Assembly (NCBI GenBank): GCA_002450155.1
Contig: DJYO01000021.1
Coordinates: 4,832 to 68,831, forward strand
Source of the DNA: Mageeibacillus sp. UBA6976
Lineage (GTDB): Bacteria > Bacillota > Clostridia > Saccharofermentanales > Saccharofermentanaceae
Length of the DNA stretch: 64,000 nt
Direction of reading: 5' to 3'
Positions within the stretch are counted from its first letter, which is position 1. Each line of letters starts with the position of its first letter. The notes beneath the pieces are model-generated. The model was not told where the DNA came from, searched no databases, and was given only the letters and a program-made list of their open reading frames with translations. Positions 17,012-26,344 of the stretch are shown here, in pieces. The position numbers were made by a program, and so were the translations under genes.

Positions 17012-18358
17012 ATGCCAAAAAGATCTGATGCTGTTTCAGCCAAACAGTTAAAGCAGATGGAAGCCGACTTTAATTGCAAAAGAGCAAATGTCATTGCCTC
17101 TAATGCTGCAGTAAAGAGCGGCGTCATCGCAGCCGCAACCGACTACCGCGAAGCCCGTAAATATCCCTTCACCTTCTCAGTTGACCTTAAGCAGGGCGAT
17201 ATCACAGACCAGAAGAATTCCGGGAGATGCTGGATCTTTGCTGCTCTTAACACGTTCAGATATGAACTTATCAAGAAGTATAACCTTAAGACATTTGAGC
17301 TGTCCCAGAACTATATTTTCTTCTACGACAAGCTGGAGAAGGCTAATTACTTCTTCCTTAATGCCATTAATCTTAAAGACGAGGATGTATCAGGCAGGCT
17401 CTACTCCTTCCTTAACACTGACCCTCTGTGCGACGGCGGCCAGTGGGACATGCTCGCCAACATCGTAAGGAAATACGGCGTTGTCCCCTCATATGCATAT
17501 CCTGATTCCAAGAATGCCACAAGCTCAACCTGGCTTAACGAATTCCTCACATCCATAATCAGGGAGAGAGCTATATGGATGAAGGAAGCTGCCAGGGGCG
17601 GTGCCACACTTGCCGACCTTAACGACATGCGCACCATAGCTCTTAACGAAGTCTACAGGGTCCTGGCAATAACTTTAGGTCAGCCTCCCAAACAGTTTGA
17701 CCTCATAATGAGGAACGAGGACGACAAGGTAATATCCGAGTCAGGCATCACCCCTAAGGAATTCTTCGATAAGTATATCGGTATCGATCTTGACTCCAGG
17801 ATCAGCATAATCAATGCAACCTCCGAGGATAAGCCCTTCGGCAAGACCTATTCGGTTAAATACCTCGGTAATGTAACAGAGGGCGCCCCCGTTAAGTATC
17901 TTAATCTCCCAATGGATTCCTTCAAGCAGGCAGTTATTGCCCAGCTCAAGGACGGTCACCCGGTATGGTTCGGCTCCGACTGCATGAAGTTCTCCTTAAG
18001 GGATGAAGGCATATTTGACCGCAAGGCCTGCGGAGTCGAGTCATTCTTCAATGTAAAGTACAACTTTACAAAAGCTGACAGGCTGACTTACGGAGACAGC
18101 GCCATGAACCATGCGATGGTCCTCCTGGGCGTCAATCTTGATAAGGACGGTAAGCCTGACCGCTGGAGGATCGAGAACAGCTGGGGCGACAAGGCAGGCT
18201 CCAAGGGCTACTATGTATGTTCAGACGAATGGTTCGATGAATTCGTCTATCAGGCAGTCGTAGATAAGAAATACCTGAAATCCAAGGAACGCAAATTGTG
18301 GGATATGGATCCTGTGCTCCTTGAGCCCTGGGATCCTATGGGAACACTTGCAGACTAA
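17012..18358 (+). CDS. pepC: Aminopeptidase C (bleomycin hydrolase family, C1B)
   Basis: Cytoplasmic cysteine aminopeptidase that releases N-terminal residues from peptides. The protein is 448 residues from ATG 17012 (MPKRSDAVSA), chosen because ATCGGAGGTG sits 5 bases upstream; the frame is open to 16946 but that stretch is the end of the mobile element. Catalytic residues: Cys73 in QKNSGRCWIFAALN, the His in MNHAMVLLGV, and the Asn in RIENSWGDKAGSKGYYVCS. Length and order match PepC. A TATACT at 16971-16976 could be the -10; the mini-element ends about 10 bases before it and so replaces whatever -35 was once there. Confidence 0.95.
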   Translation: MPKRSDAVSAKQLKQMEADFNCKRANVIASNAAVKSGVIAAATDYREARKYPFTFSVDLKQGDITDQKNSGRCWIFAALNTFRYELIKKYNLKTFELSQNYIFFYDKLEKANYFFLNAINLKDEDVSGRLYSFLNTDPLCDGGQWDMLANIVRKYGVVPSYAYPDSKNATSSTWLNEFLTSIIRERAIWMKEAARGGATLADLNDMRTIALNEVYRVLAITLGQPPKQFDLIMRNEDDKVISESGITPKEFFDKYIGIDLDSRISIINATSEDKPFGKTYSVKYLGNVTEGAPVKYLNLPMDSFKQAVIAQLKDGHPVWFGSDCMKFSLRDEGIFDRKACGVESFFNVKYNFTKADRLTYGDSAMNHAMVLLGVNLDKDGKPDRWRIENSWGDKAGSKGYYVCSDEWFDEFVYQAVVDKKYLKSKERKLWDMDPVLLEPWDPMGTLAD

Positions 18359-18384
18359 ATACATCCCGTAGCTATGTAAATATT

Positions 18385-18424
18385 ATGCCCCGAAACATCT
18401 TAAAATGCTTCGGGGCATTGTTCT
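18385..18424 (+). terminator. Intrinsic terminator after pepC
   Basis: Stem ATGCCCCGAA / TTCGGGGCAT (10 bp) with a 14-base loop, followed by TGTTCT. The U tract is weak. It may work in both directions, since the cyclophilin gene converges from the right. Confidence 0.7.
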
Positions 18425-18471
18425 AACCATAGGATTTCTGTGCCGCTCATATTCATGAGGGCTGCGAAGTA

Positions 18472-18957
18472 TCAGAGCTCAACTGTCATGAACTCGATAG
18501 CCTGCTCCTCAAGGGGTCTGTCGCTGTAGTCTGTATCTACAGAAGCGATCTTGTCCACTTCCTCGATGCCTTCTATAACCTTGCCGAATGCAGCATACTG
18601 GCCGTCAAGGTGGGGTGAATTCGCATGCATGATAAAGAACTGTGATCCTGCTGAATTCGGATCCATGGCTCTTGCCATAGAGAGAACTCCTCTTTCGTGC
18701 TTAAGGTCATTCCTAAACCCGTTTGCTGTAAACTCACCCTTGATCGTATAGCCGGGACCGCCCATGCCTGTTCCTGTAGGGTCACCGCCCTGGATCATAA
18801 AGCCAGGGATAACACGGTGGAAGATAAGACCGTTATAAAAACCCTTGCCTGCAAGGTCTATAAAATTCTTAACTGTCTCAGGCGCGATATCAGGATAAAG
18901 CTCTGCTTTGATCACTCCGCCATTCTTAAGCTGGATGGTTACGATAGGATTGCTCAT
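18472..18957 (-). CDS. Peptidyl-prolyl cis-trans isomerase (cyclophilin type)
   Basis: Cytoplasmic protein-folding enzyme that speeds proline isomerisation. The 161-residue single-domain cyclophilin has FHRVIPGFMIQGGDPTGTG (about 46-64, with the catalytic Arg in FHRV), the SAGSQFFIMH strand (about 102-111) and HLDGQYAAFGKVIEG (about 115-129). There is no signal peptide. It is the last gene of the nfeD-qmcA-pncB-ppi run, 17 bases after pncB. Confidence 0.94.
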   Translation of the reverse strand: MSNPIVTIQLKNGGVIKAELYPDIAPETVKNFIDLAGKGFYNGLIFHRVIPGFMIQGGDPTGTGMGGPGYTIKGEFTANGFRNDLKHERGVLSMARAMDPNSAGSQFFIMHANSPHLDGQYAAFGKVIEGIEEVDKIASVDTDYSDRPLEEQAIEFMTVEL

Positions 18958-18974
18958 GATTATTGATTCCTTCC

Positions 18975-20438
18975 TTATTTCTGCCTATAAGATCTTAATA
19001 TCTCATCCTTGATCTTCCAGAGTTCGGGACTTAAGTCAACGTAGTAGTTATGCGGATTCTCGAATCTCTTTACCGAATCCCACAAGGAGTCTATCTCCTT
19101 TGTGCAATAGGCACGTACTTCCTCGATGGAAGGCTTATCGTATACGAGCTTGCCCCCGTCGAAGATCTTGACCAAGAGCTTCCTTGTCTCATAGTTTGTA
19201 AGAGTCTTGGCCTTCCATGTGTCGTTAGGATCAAAGATCTCATAAGGCTCGCCGTCAGGCACTTTCTCACCTGCTACAGTAACAACGTCAGCCAGAGCCT
19301 TACCTGTGGACTTGTCGTAGAATCTTATGATCTCCTTGCTGCAGGGATTTGTGATCTTGGCTCTGCTGTCAGAGATCTTCATCTTAGGGATGATGTTGCC
19401 GTTCTCATCTTCAACTGCAGAGATCTTATAAACACCTCCGAATACAGGCTCAGCCTTGGATGTGATAAGTCTCTCACCTACGCCGAAGGAGTCGATGCAG
19501 GCGCCCTGACTTATAAGGTCTCTTATGAGGTACTCGTCAAGAGCGTTGGATACGGTGATCTTACAATCTGTAAGTCCTGCCTCGTCAAGCATCTTCCTGG
19601 CCTGCTGTGTAAGATAGGTAAGGTCTCCTGAATCGATCCTTATACCCTTAAGCCTCTCGCCCATAGGCTCTAAGACTTCCTTAGCGCATCTGATGGCATT
19701 GGGGATACCTGATCTTAATACATCGTAGGTATCTACCAGGAGCAGAGCTCCCTTAGGATAAGACTTGGAGTAAGCCTTAAATGCTTCAAACTCACTGTCA
19801 AAGAGCATTACCCATGAGTGAGCCATCGTTCCGGAGAGAGGAATGTTAAACTGCTGTCCGCAGATAGTGCAGGATGTGCCTGCCGCACCTGCGATATAAG
19901 CAGCTCTTGCGCCGAGGACTGATGCGTCAAAGCCCTGAGCTCTTCTCGCACCGAATTCCATTACAGGCCTGCCCTCTGCTGCTCTTACGATCCTTGCTGT
20001 CTTTGTGGCAATAAGGGTCTGATGGTTGATGGTGCAAAGGAGCGCCGTCTCCATGAGCTGTGCCTGGCTTATAGGACCTCTTACCTTGATCAGAGGCTCA
20101 CCGGGGAACACAACTGTGCCCTCCGGTATTGCCCATACGTCACATTTGAATTCAAAATTCCTGAGGTAATCTATGAACTTATCGTTGAAGTGATAGTTGT
20201 CCTTGAGGAAGGTCAGGTCTTCTTCGGTAAATGTGAGATTGGACAGATAATCTATGACCTGCTCCACGCCGCACATTACCGCATAACCGCCGTTCTCGGG
20301 GATGTTCCTGAAAAACATATCGAAATAAACGATCTTGTCTCCGCATCCGTTGTCCAAGTAACCGTTTGCCATGGTAAGCTCGTAGAAATCCGTGAGCATG
20401 CTCATGTTTGTACGGTCATTCCACATTCCGTAATCCAT
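18975..20438 (-). CDS. pncB: Nicotinate phosphoribosyltransferase
   Basis: Makes nicotinate mononucleotide from nicotinate and PRPP, the entry of the Preiss-Handler NAD salvage route. The 487 residues include the N-terminal MLTDFYELTMANGYL signature, the region MEFGARRAQGFDASVLGARAAY (written in the middle third) and the PRPP-side GIRIDSGDLTYLTQQAR with its conserved S-G-D-L. The long form fits Gram-positive PncB. AGAGGT precedes ATG 20438. It sits between the SPFH gene (24 bases upstream) and cyclophilin, a neighbour set with no obvious metabolic logic. No NiaR-type site was identified. Confidence 0.95.
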   Translation of the reverse strand: MDYGMWNDRTNMSMLTDFYELTMANGYLDNGCGDKIVYFDMFFRNIPENGGYAVMCGVEQVIDYLSNLTFTEEDLTFLKDNYHFNDKFIDYLRNFEFKCDVWAIPEGTVVFPGEPLIKVRGPISQAQLMETALLCTINHQTLIATKTARIVRAAEGRPVMEFGARRAQGFDASVLGARAAYIAGAAGTSCTICGQQFNIPLSGTMAHSWVMLFDSEFEAFKAYSKSYPKGALLLVDTYDVLRSGIPNAIRCAKEVLEPMGERLKGIRIDSGDLTYLTQQARKMLDEAGLTDCKITVSNALDEYLIRDLISQGACIDSFGVGERLITSKAEPVFGGVYKISAVEDENGNIIPKMKISDSRAKITNPCSKEIIRFYDKSTGKALADVVTVAGEKVPDGEPYEIFDPNDTWKAKTLTNYETRKLLVKIFDGGKLVYDKPSIEEVRAYCTKEIDSLWDSVKRFENPHNYYVDLSPELWKIKDEILRSYRQK

Positions 20439-20462
20439 ATTAATTACCTCTTATAGTTTAGT

Positions 20463-21389
20463 TTAAGACTTTGCTATTTCCTTGATGGATGTTGTAAGTC
20501 CGGCAATTCCCTGAAGCTCTGAAGGGATTATGATCTTTGTGGACTGGCCCTGACCTACCTTCTCTAAAGCCTCAAGACCCTTGAGTGCGATAAGACCCTC
20601 GTCAGCTCCGACATCCTTGATCATGGCAAGACCCTTAGCTGTAGCTTCCTGGATCGCGAGGATAGCCTCTGCCTGACCTTCAGCTTCGCGGATGGCAGCT
20701 TCCTTCTTAGCTTCAGCTCTTAAGATAGCTGCTTCCTTCTCACCTTCTGCAACTCTGATAGCAGATTCCTTCTCACCTTCTGCGATAAGGATCTTCTCTC
20801 TCTTCTCTCGCTCAGCCTTCATCTGCTTCTCCATCGCAGCCTGGATCTCCTTAGGCGGGATGATATTCTTGAGCTCAACGCGGTTAACCTTGATGCCCCA
20901 TGCGTCAGTTGCTTCGTCCAGTATCTCTCTCATTCTTGTATTGATGATGTCTCTTGAAGTAAGAGTCTGGTCAAGCTCCAGATCACCGATGATGTTACGG
21001 AGTGTTGTAGCAGAGAGATTCTCAATAGCTACGATAGGACGCTCGATGCCGTATGTATAGAGCTTAGGGTCTAATACCTGATAGAAGATAACCGTATCTA
21101 TCTGCATTGTAACGTTATCCTTTGTGATAACGGCCTGAGGTGCAAAGTCTGCAACCTTCTCCTTAAGAGAGATCTTCTTGGCTACCTTATCGATGAAGGG
21201 GACCTTGAAGTGAAGACCTGTCTCCCATGTTGTCTTGTAGGTTCCGAGACGCTCAACGATGAATGTTGCTGCCTGAGGAACGATCCTGATGCATGAGATG
21301 ACGCCTGCGAGAAGAATCGCTACGATTACAACGATAGCTACTACTGCACCTGCAGGGCTTGATGAGCTGCTTAAAATTGCCTGTGTCAT
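20463..21389 (-). CDS. SPFH/Band-7 (stomatin-like, QmcA-type) membrane protein
   Basis: Membrane scaffold protein of the stomatin/prohibitin group, commonly paired with an NfeD protein. The 308 residues start with one transmembrane segment (about 14-36), then the Band-7 domain (about 40-200: RIVPQAATFIVERLGTYK through NRVELKNIIPPKEIQAAM) and a long Ala/Glu/Lys coiled coil (about 190-260) with repeated A-E-G-E-K-E units, ending in a hydrophobic oligomerisation-type tail. AGGAGG precedes ATG 21389. The nfeD gene ends 17 bases upstream, the standard stomatin operon partner. Confidence 0.93.
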   Translation of the reverse strand: MTQAILSSSSSPAGAVVAIVVIVAILLAGVISCIRIVPQAATFIVERLGTYKTTWETGLHFKVPFIDKVAKKISLKEKVADFAPQAVITKDNVTMQIDTVIFYQVLDPKLYTYGIERPIVAIENLSATTLRNIIGDLELDQTLTSRDIINTRMREILDEATDAWGIKVNRVELKNIIPPKEIQAAMEKQMKAEREKREKILIAEGEKESAIRVAEGEKEAAILRAEAKKEAAIREAEGQAEAILAIQEATAKGLAMIKDVGADEGLIALKGLEALEKVGQGQSTKIIIPSELQGIAGLTTSIKEIAKS

Positions 21390-21406
21390 ATTATCCTCCT
21401 GTAAAT

Positions 21407-21850
21407 TTAATTGACTTTCTGTTCTACGACGGCCTTAACGCCTTCGATGCGGATTACCTTGACTGCGCTTCCGGCTGCTATGGGAAATTCAGACTTGGCA
21501 CTCCAAACCTGTCCCATTACCTTGATCTGGCCCTGGCCGTCAACGGGGATGATGTCCTTGATGACCTCTCCCTCCATTCCGATGATACGATCTGCGTTGG
21601 TCGGTTGCTTGTCACGCCCGCGTTTCTCGTCCAGACGGGGTTTGATCCATATGATACAGATCACAAAAGTTACCAGTGTAACGAATACCATTACCACGAT
21701 CTGTGCTACGAGCTCTGCTCCGCAGAGATCCATGACCATCGCTACGAGACAACCTGCTGCAAGCCAAACGGATGACAGCCCCATCGTGAGCGCCTCGACA
21801 ACGAGAGCAACGATCGCAAGACCAAGCCATACTATCCACAAATTGTCCAT
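21407..21850 (-). CDS. NfeD-like membrane protein
   Basis: A 147-residue short-form NfeD: two to three membrane segments in the first 70 residues (WIVWLGLAIVALVVEALTMG, then IVVMVFVTLVTFVICIIW), followed by a soluble OB-fold domain (about 85-147) with GMEGEVIKDIIP and GQIKVMGQVWSAKS. It lacks the N-terminal protease domain of long NfeD proteins. NfeD OB domains partner SPFH proteins, and the next gene is one. GGGAGGAT precedes the ATG. Confidence 0.9.
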   Translation of the reverse strand: MDNLWIVWLGLAIVALVVEALTMGLSSVWLAAGCLVAMVMDLCGAELVAQIVVMVFVTLVTFVICIIWIKPRLDEKRGRDKQPTNADRIIGMEGEVIKDIIPVDGQGQIKVMGQVWSAKSEFPIAAGSAVKVIRIEGVKAVVEQKVN

Positions 21851-21872
21851 CCTATTATCCTCCCTTATATTA

Positions 21873-21908
21873 TTTGAGGGGTTCCAACCCTCAAAGATAA
21901 TTATATCA
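21873..21908 (-). promoter_or_regulatory. truA terminator-like hairpin and nfeD extended -10 promoter
   Basis: On the minus strand an exact extended -10, TGATATAAT, occupies 21908-21900, only 6 bases after the truA stop. It is followed by an 8-bp hairpin TTTGAGGG / CCCTCAAA (21895-21873) lacking a U run. The hairpin could end truA transcripts and would also lie at the 5' end of the nfeD message. Confidence 0.5.
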
Positions 21909-21913
21909 CCCTT

Positions 21914-22693
21914 CTAAGAGTTTTGGGGAGAAATCGGTTCTGCGGCAGCCTCTTTGTCAAAGAATACTTCCTCTAATGTAAGGCCTTTGGCAGGAAGGGT
22001 CCTTCCTGCATTCGCACGTTCACCTTTGCTAATGATATCAGGTATTTCCGAGGGCAAAATATTGCCGCATCCCACCTCAAGGAGAGTGCCGGCGATTATC
22101 CTTACCATGTTATACAGGAAGGCCTGACCTGATACTTCTATCTCGATATGATTTTCGTTTACAGGTTTTACGGATACATTGTAAAGGAGTCTGTCATATG
22201 TCTTCTGGCTTCCACCGGCAGCGCAAAAAGCCCTGAAATCGTGCCGTCCCTCAAAATGAACGGCAGCTTCCCTCATCCCGGATATATCAAGATCGTATGG
22301 ACAGAAATAAGAATATCTGTCATTTAGAGGGGACGGGGTCCTGGCATTATAGATCCTGTAGACATACCTCTTGCCCGTGATATCAAATCTCGCGGAAAAA
22401 TCCGGTCTCACGTAGAGCGCCTCCCTGACTTTAACATCGTCAGGCAGATCGCAGTTTACGGCTAGGGGGATCCTGTCTTCCGGGATAACAAACGGGACGT
22501 CAAGGTGGGAGAGGTGGCATCTTGCATGCACACCCGCATCTGTCCTTGAACATCCCGTGACTTTGATATCTTCTTTGTAGAGCTTGCTTAAAGCCCTGTT
22601 TAGTTCATCCTGAACGGTTCTGCCATTCTTCTGCGACTGGAATCCGGCAAAATCCGTGCCGTCGTATTCAACCGTTAGCAAAAGCCGTGGCAT
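21914..22693 (-). CDS. truA: tRNA pseudouridine(38-40) synthase
   Basis: Modifies uridines 38-40 of the tRNA anticodon arm. The 259-residue protein has the N-terminal VEYDGTDFAGFQSQKNGRTV, the catalytic aspartate in CSRTDAGVHAR (about 48-58), RYVYRIYNARTPSP, and the C-terminal FLYNMVRIIAGTLLEVG. It lies 8 bases after the ROK kinase gene, at the end of the ecfA-ecfT operon. truA downstream of ecfT is the usual order in Bacillota; here the ROK gene is inserted between them. Confidence 0.96.
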   Translation of the reverse strand: MPRLLLTVEYDGTDFAGFQSQKNGRTVQDELNRALSKLYKEDIKVTGCSRTDAGVHARCHLSHLDVPFVIPEDRIPLAVNCDLPDDVKVREALYVRPDFSARFDITGKRYVYRIYNARTPSPLNDRYSYFCPYDLDISGMREAAVHFEGRHDFRAFCAAGGSQKTYDRLLYNVSVKPVNENHIEIEVSGQAFLYNMVRIIAGTLLEVGCGNILPSEIPDIISKGERANAGRTLPAKGLTLEEVFFDKEAAAEPISPQNS

Positions 22694-22701
22694 AAACTGT
22701 T

Positions 22702-23679
22702 TTACTTGCCGTTCTTGCCGTCATCTACGCAGGACTTACCCATCATGGCAGCTCCTACGATACCTGCATCATTACCCATCTGGGCAAGCTCGATCCTTGT
22801 CTTCTTAACGCCGGGACCGAAATAGGGCCTGCTCATAGTCTTCTCACGCATGGGAATAAGGAGCGGGTCACCTTCATTGCATACGCCGCCGCCTACTACG
22901 AGTACCTCAGGCATGAAAGTATTAATAGCATTTGCAAGACCATCAGCAAGATAGTCTGTATACATCTCGACTACATCCTTGGCTACCTGATCGCCCTGAC
23001 GCATAGCGACAAATGCGATCCTGGCATTCCACTCGCCTTCTTCCTTATAAAGATCGTTAAGGAGAGAATCAGGATTAGCCTCTGCAGCTTCCTTAGTCAT
23101 TCTGGCAAGAGCTGATGCTGAAGCATACTGCTCAAAGCATCCCTTACGTCCGCATCCGCACTGAACGCCGCCGGATACCAGTACTGTGTGACCAAATTCA
23201 GAACCTGCCTGGTTAAAGCCGGAGTAGATCCTGCCGTTTGCGATCACGCCTGCGCCGACACCGGTGCCAAGAGTGATCGTAACAGAATCTGCAGCACCCT
23301 TGGCTGCACCTGCAACTGCTTCAGCCATCGCTGCGCAGTTCGCATCGTTATCAATATAGACAGGGAGATCGATCACTTCCCTTATGAGTTTTCTCATAGG
23401 TGCATTGTTGAAAGGAAGGTTGGATGAATATACCAGGAGTCCTTCTTTGTTGTCAGGGGTTCCGGGTGAGCCGATGCCGATCGCTTCTATGTCCTTCACT
23501 TCAAGGCCCAGGTCCTTGATAGTGTCCATGGCGAGAGTACCCATATCATGGATGATCTCTTCCATCGTCCTCTCTGCTCTTGTCTTGATAGAGAGTTTGT
23601 TAAGAAGTTTACCTTCAGAGTCTACAACGCCCGCCTTGATGTTCGTGCCGCCGAGGTCAATTCCAACATAGTAAGCCAT
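22702..23679 (-). CDS. ROK-family sugar kinase (glucokinase-like)
   Basis: Probable ATP-dependent glucokinase. Starting at ATG 23679 (MAYYVGIDLGGTNIKAG) gives 325 residues; a longer frame reaches 23727 but lacks family sequence and has no better ribosome binding site. Seen: the phosphate-1 loop GIDLGGTNIKAG, catalytic YIDNDANCAAMAE (about 100-112), the TLGTGVGAGVI adenosine region, and the ROK zinc motif CGCGRKGCFEQYASA (about 165-179) with three Cys. It sits between ecfT and truA. Repressor-type ROK proteins have an N-terminal helix-turn-helix; this one does not. Confidence 0.9.
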   Translation of the reverse strand: MAYYVGIDLGGTNIKAGVVDSEGKLLNKLSIKTRAERTMEEIIHDMGTLAMDTIKDLGLEVKDIEAIGIGSPGTPDNKEGLLVYSSNLPFNNAPMRKLIREVIDLPVYIDNDANCAAMAEAVAGAAKGAADSVTITLGTGVGAGVIANGRIYSGFNQAGSEFGHTVLVSGGVQCGCGRKGCFEQYASASALARMTKEAAEANPDSLLNDLYKEEGEWNARIAFVAMRQGDQVAKDVVEMYTDYLADGLANAINTFMPEVLVVGGGVCNEGDPLLIPMREKTMSRPYFGPGVKKTRIELAQMGNDAGIVGAAMMGKSCVDDGKNGK

Positions 23680-23737
23680 TATGTAATCCAGCCTTTCGCC
23701 TTTATTATGCAACTTGAATTCTATCACAGCATATGAT

Positions 23738-24547
23738 TTATCTCAAAGACAAATCTATTACAACATTGAGCAGGGCGAGGAGTGCGAGGAAGAGCCCTAC
23801 CAGGGCATCCTTGAACGTGACTTTGAGGGGATGAAGCTTAGTCCTCCCGACGCCGCCTCTGTAGCCTCTGGCATCCATGGCTACTGCAAGATCCTCTGCT
23901 CTTTTGAAACTCGATACAAAAAGAGGGATAAGGACAGTAATATAACCCTTTATCCTGTTGATAAATGAGCCTGTATCGTAGTCAGCGCCTCTTGACACCT
24001 GAGCCTTCATTATCTTGTCAGTCTCCTCCACCAGAGTTGGGATGAATCTAAGGGCAATGGACATCATCATGGCCATCTCATGCACAGGCACCTTGATATA
24101 AGCCAGTGGTGCAAACAGGCTCTCCAAAGCATCGCATATCTTGAGCGGAGTTGTGGTAAGAGTCAGAAGGATCGATGTGGATATAATGAGAAACAGGATC
24201 CTAAGGGACATCAATACGGCTCTTGAGATACCGTAATCAGTTATCTTTATTATCTTCCATTCAAACAGGACATTGCCCGTTCTTATGGTGAGCATATTAA
24301 GGATAAGTATAAATATGGTTATCGGTATGATCGGTTTTATGGTCTCCCAGATTATCCGGAGAGTTATCTTAGCCATAAGGATCTGTATTATGACCGTTGC
24401 TGTCAGGAGCAATATGCCCGGTGTCGTCTTTATCATGAATATGGCGACAAGATAGACGATATAAAGGATAGCCTTAACCCTCGGATCCGTCTCATGCAGG
24501 ATCGACTCCCGTTTGTAGTAGCGGCCTATGGACACATTCTCAAGCAT
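23738..24547 (-). CDS. ecfT: ECF transporter T component
   Basis: Membrane subunit that couples the ATPases to exchangeable substrate-binding S components for vitamins and other micronutrients. The 269 residues give about five to six hydrophobic segments, and the cytosolic coupling helices show the Ala-Arg-Gly-type motifs QVSRGADYDTG and AMDARGYRGGVGRTK, which are the EcfT signature. The ATG lies inside the last codons of the ATPase gene (8-base overlap). No S component is encoded nearby, so this is a group II (shared) ECF module. Confidence 0.94.
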   Translation of the reverse strand: MLENVSIGRYYKRESILHETDPRVKAILYIVYLVAIFMIKTTPGILLLTATVIIQILMAKITLRIIWETIKPIIPITIFILILNMLTIRTGNVLFEWKIIKITDYGISRAVLMSLRILFLIISTSILLTLTTTPLKICDALESLFAPLAYIKVPVHEMAMMMSIALRFIPTLVEETDKIMKAQVSRGADYDTGSFINRIKGYITVLIPLFVSSFKRAEDLAVAMDARGYRGGVGRTKLHPLKVTFKDALVGLFLALLALLNVVIDLSLR

Positions 24548-26324
24548 CTTTCTTGACCGCCTTCCTTACAGATCTTACGATATTGGCCGCTTCAAGAGCT
24601 GAGTCGAAATAAGGTCTGCCAAAATCGCAGCGCGGGAGCTCCTTTTGTATGGCGCTCCTGAGCTTATCTGCAAAAATATTGAGCACCGGTCTTGTAAGTC
24701 CGGCTCTTTCACAGGCATCGCTCATGAAGAAGTTTACCGGCGTCTCCGTAAGAAGGATCTCGCCGTCTTTGATCGCGCATATCCTGTCGCAGTTACGGGC
24801 GGCTTCGTCCATATTATGAGATACGAGTACTATGGTCGTGCCATTCTTTTTAAGGTCTGAGATTATCTTGAACATCTCATCCCTGCCCCTGGGGTCAAGA
24901 CCTGATGCCGGTTCATCCAGAACCAGGATCTCAGGCCTCATTACCAGCACACCTGCAAGGGCTACTCTTCTCTTCTGTCCTCCTGAGAGCTCAAAAGGGC
25001 TCTTATTAAGGATGTCTTCGCTTATGCCTGTAAGCCTCGCTGCTTCTATAACCCGGGGCTTTACCTCGCTGTCAGGAACCCCTGCCTTCTTAAGACCGTA
25101 GGCAATATCCTTAAATACAGTTTCTTCGAAGAGCTGATATTCAGGGTACTGGAATACAAGTCCTACCACCTGTCTTATCTGCTTCTTGTCTTTCTTATCT
25201 GATGTATGGAGGCTCCCTGTCTTGCTAAAGATCTCTATGTCGCCTGTCTGTGGCATAAAGATCGCATTCATGTGGGATATCAAGGTGGTCTTGCCACATC
25301 CGCTCCTGCCGCAGATGCCCAGGATCTCTCCCCGTCTTACCTCAAGGTCCATGTCTTTGATGGCTTTGGTAAGTCCTCTGTCGTATGACATACTAAGCCC
25401 TTTGATCCTCATTATCACTTCAGGATCCTGTATCTCTTCTATAGGGGGGAAGTCCTGCACATAAGAAGATACCATCCTTGGTATCATCTTAACTACAGCG
25501 CTTATCAGGCTATCGTCTGATTCCAGATCAGAAGGCAGTATCTCGCAGCCGCAGATTCCTGCGATCTGATAGCAGAGAGCAAAATTCTCAGGTTGCTTGA
25601 GACCCAGGGCTCCCAGCTTGCCGCTTGAGAACACTTCTGAAGGCCTGCCCTCTATTACCACCTTGCCATGATCTATTACAATGACCCTGTCGCACCTTAT
25701 CGCTTCACTCATGTCATGGGTGATCGTTATTAGCGTAAGTCCCTTCTTTTTCCTCATATCCTCTACGAGTTTCAGGAACTCATCTCTTGAAACAGGGTCC
25801 AGCATTGCAGTGGATTCGTCAAGGATAAGTACTTCAGGCTCCATAGCAAGAGCACCAGCTATGGCAAGCTTCTGCTTTTGCCCACCTGAGAGCGATGAGG
25901 ATTCCCTGCCCCTTAATTCGTAGAGCCCAACTTCTTTAAGAGATCTTTCTACCCTCTGAGATAATTCGGGATTTGGAACACCCATATTCTCCGGACCGAA
26001 AGCAGTATCCTCTTCTACCAGGGTTCCGACTATCTGATTGTCAGGATTCTGGAAGACGCAGGCACACTTGTTCCTAATGTCCCAGAATCTTGCCTCATCC
26101 TTGGTATCCATGCCGAATACAAGGATCTTGCCGGCATCCGGGACCTCGAGAACATCTATTAATTTAGCAAGTGTGGATTTGCCTGAACCGTTGGCACCAA
26201 GGATAGCAGTATAGGATCCCTTGGGAATATCAAGGGATATGTTATTGAGAGCCGTAACCGTATCCTCTGACCCGGTATCCGACCCGTAAGTAAATGTAAC
26301 GCTGTCTACTGCTATCTTATCCAT
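24540..26324 (-). CDS. ECF transporter double ATPase (EcfA1-EcfA2 fusion)
   Basis: One 594-residue chain carries two complete ABC ATPases that are separate ecfA1 and ecfA2 genes in most Bacillota. The first half has Walker A GANGSGKST (about 42-50), LSGGQKQK and the unusual LILDESTAMLDP. The second half has GRSGCGKTT (about 340), LSGGQKRRVALAG and LVLDEPASGLDP. A linker of roughly 50 residues joins them, and a C-terminal tail of about 50 residues resembles the EcfA2 regulatory end. Both halves keep Walker A, signature and Walker B, so both sites look functional. The ribosome binding site is weak. Energises the EcfT encoded next. Confidence 0.92.
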   Translation of the reverse strand: MDKIAVDSVTFTYGSDTGSEDTVTALNNISLDIPKGSYTAILGANGSGKSTLAKLIDVLEVPDAGKILVFGMDTKDEARFWDIRNKCACVFQNPDNQIVGTLVEEDTAFGPENMGVPNPELSQRVERSLKEVGLYELRGRESSSLSGGQKQKLAIAGALAMEPEVLILDESTAMLDPVSRDEFLKLVEDMRKKKGLTLITITHDMSEAIRCDRVIVIDHGKVVIEGRPSEVFSSGKLGALGLKQPENFALCYQIAGICGCEILPSDLESDDSLISAVVKMIPRMVSSYVQDFPPIEEIQDPEVIMRIKGLSMSYDRGLTKAIKDMDLEVRRGEILGICGRSGCGKTTLISHMNAIFMPQTGDIEIFSKTGSLHTSDKKDKKQIRQVVGLVFQYPEYQLFEETVFKDIAYGLKKAGVPDSEVKPRVIEAARLTGISEDILNKSPFELSGGQKRRVALAGVLVMRPEILVLDEPASGLDPRGRDEMFKIISDLKKNGTTIVLVSHNMDEAARNCDRICAIKDGEILLTETPVNFFMSDACERAGLTRPVLNIFADKLRSAIQKELPRCDFGRPYFDSALEAANIVRSVRKAVKKDA

Positions 26325-26344
26325 TGGAACCTAATCTTAAATCA

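Noticed and set aside
18975..20462. Riboswitch or NiaR site 5' of pncB
   Set aside because: The gap to the upstream gene is only 24 bases and holds just the ribosome binding site.
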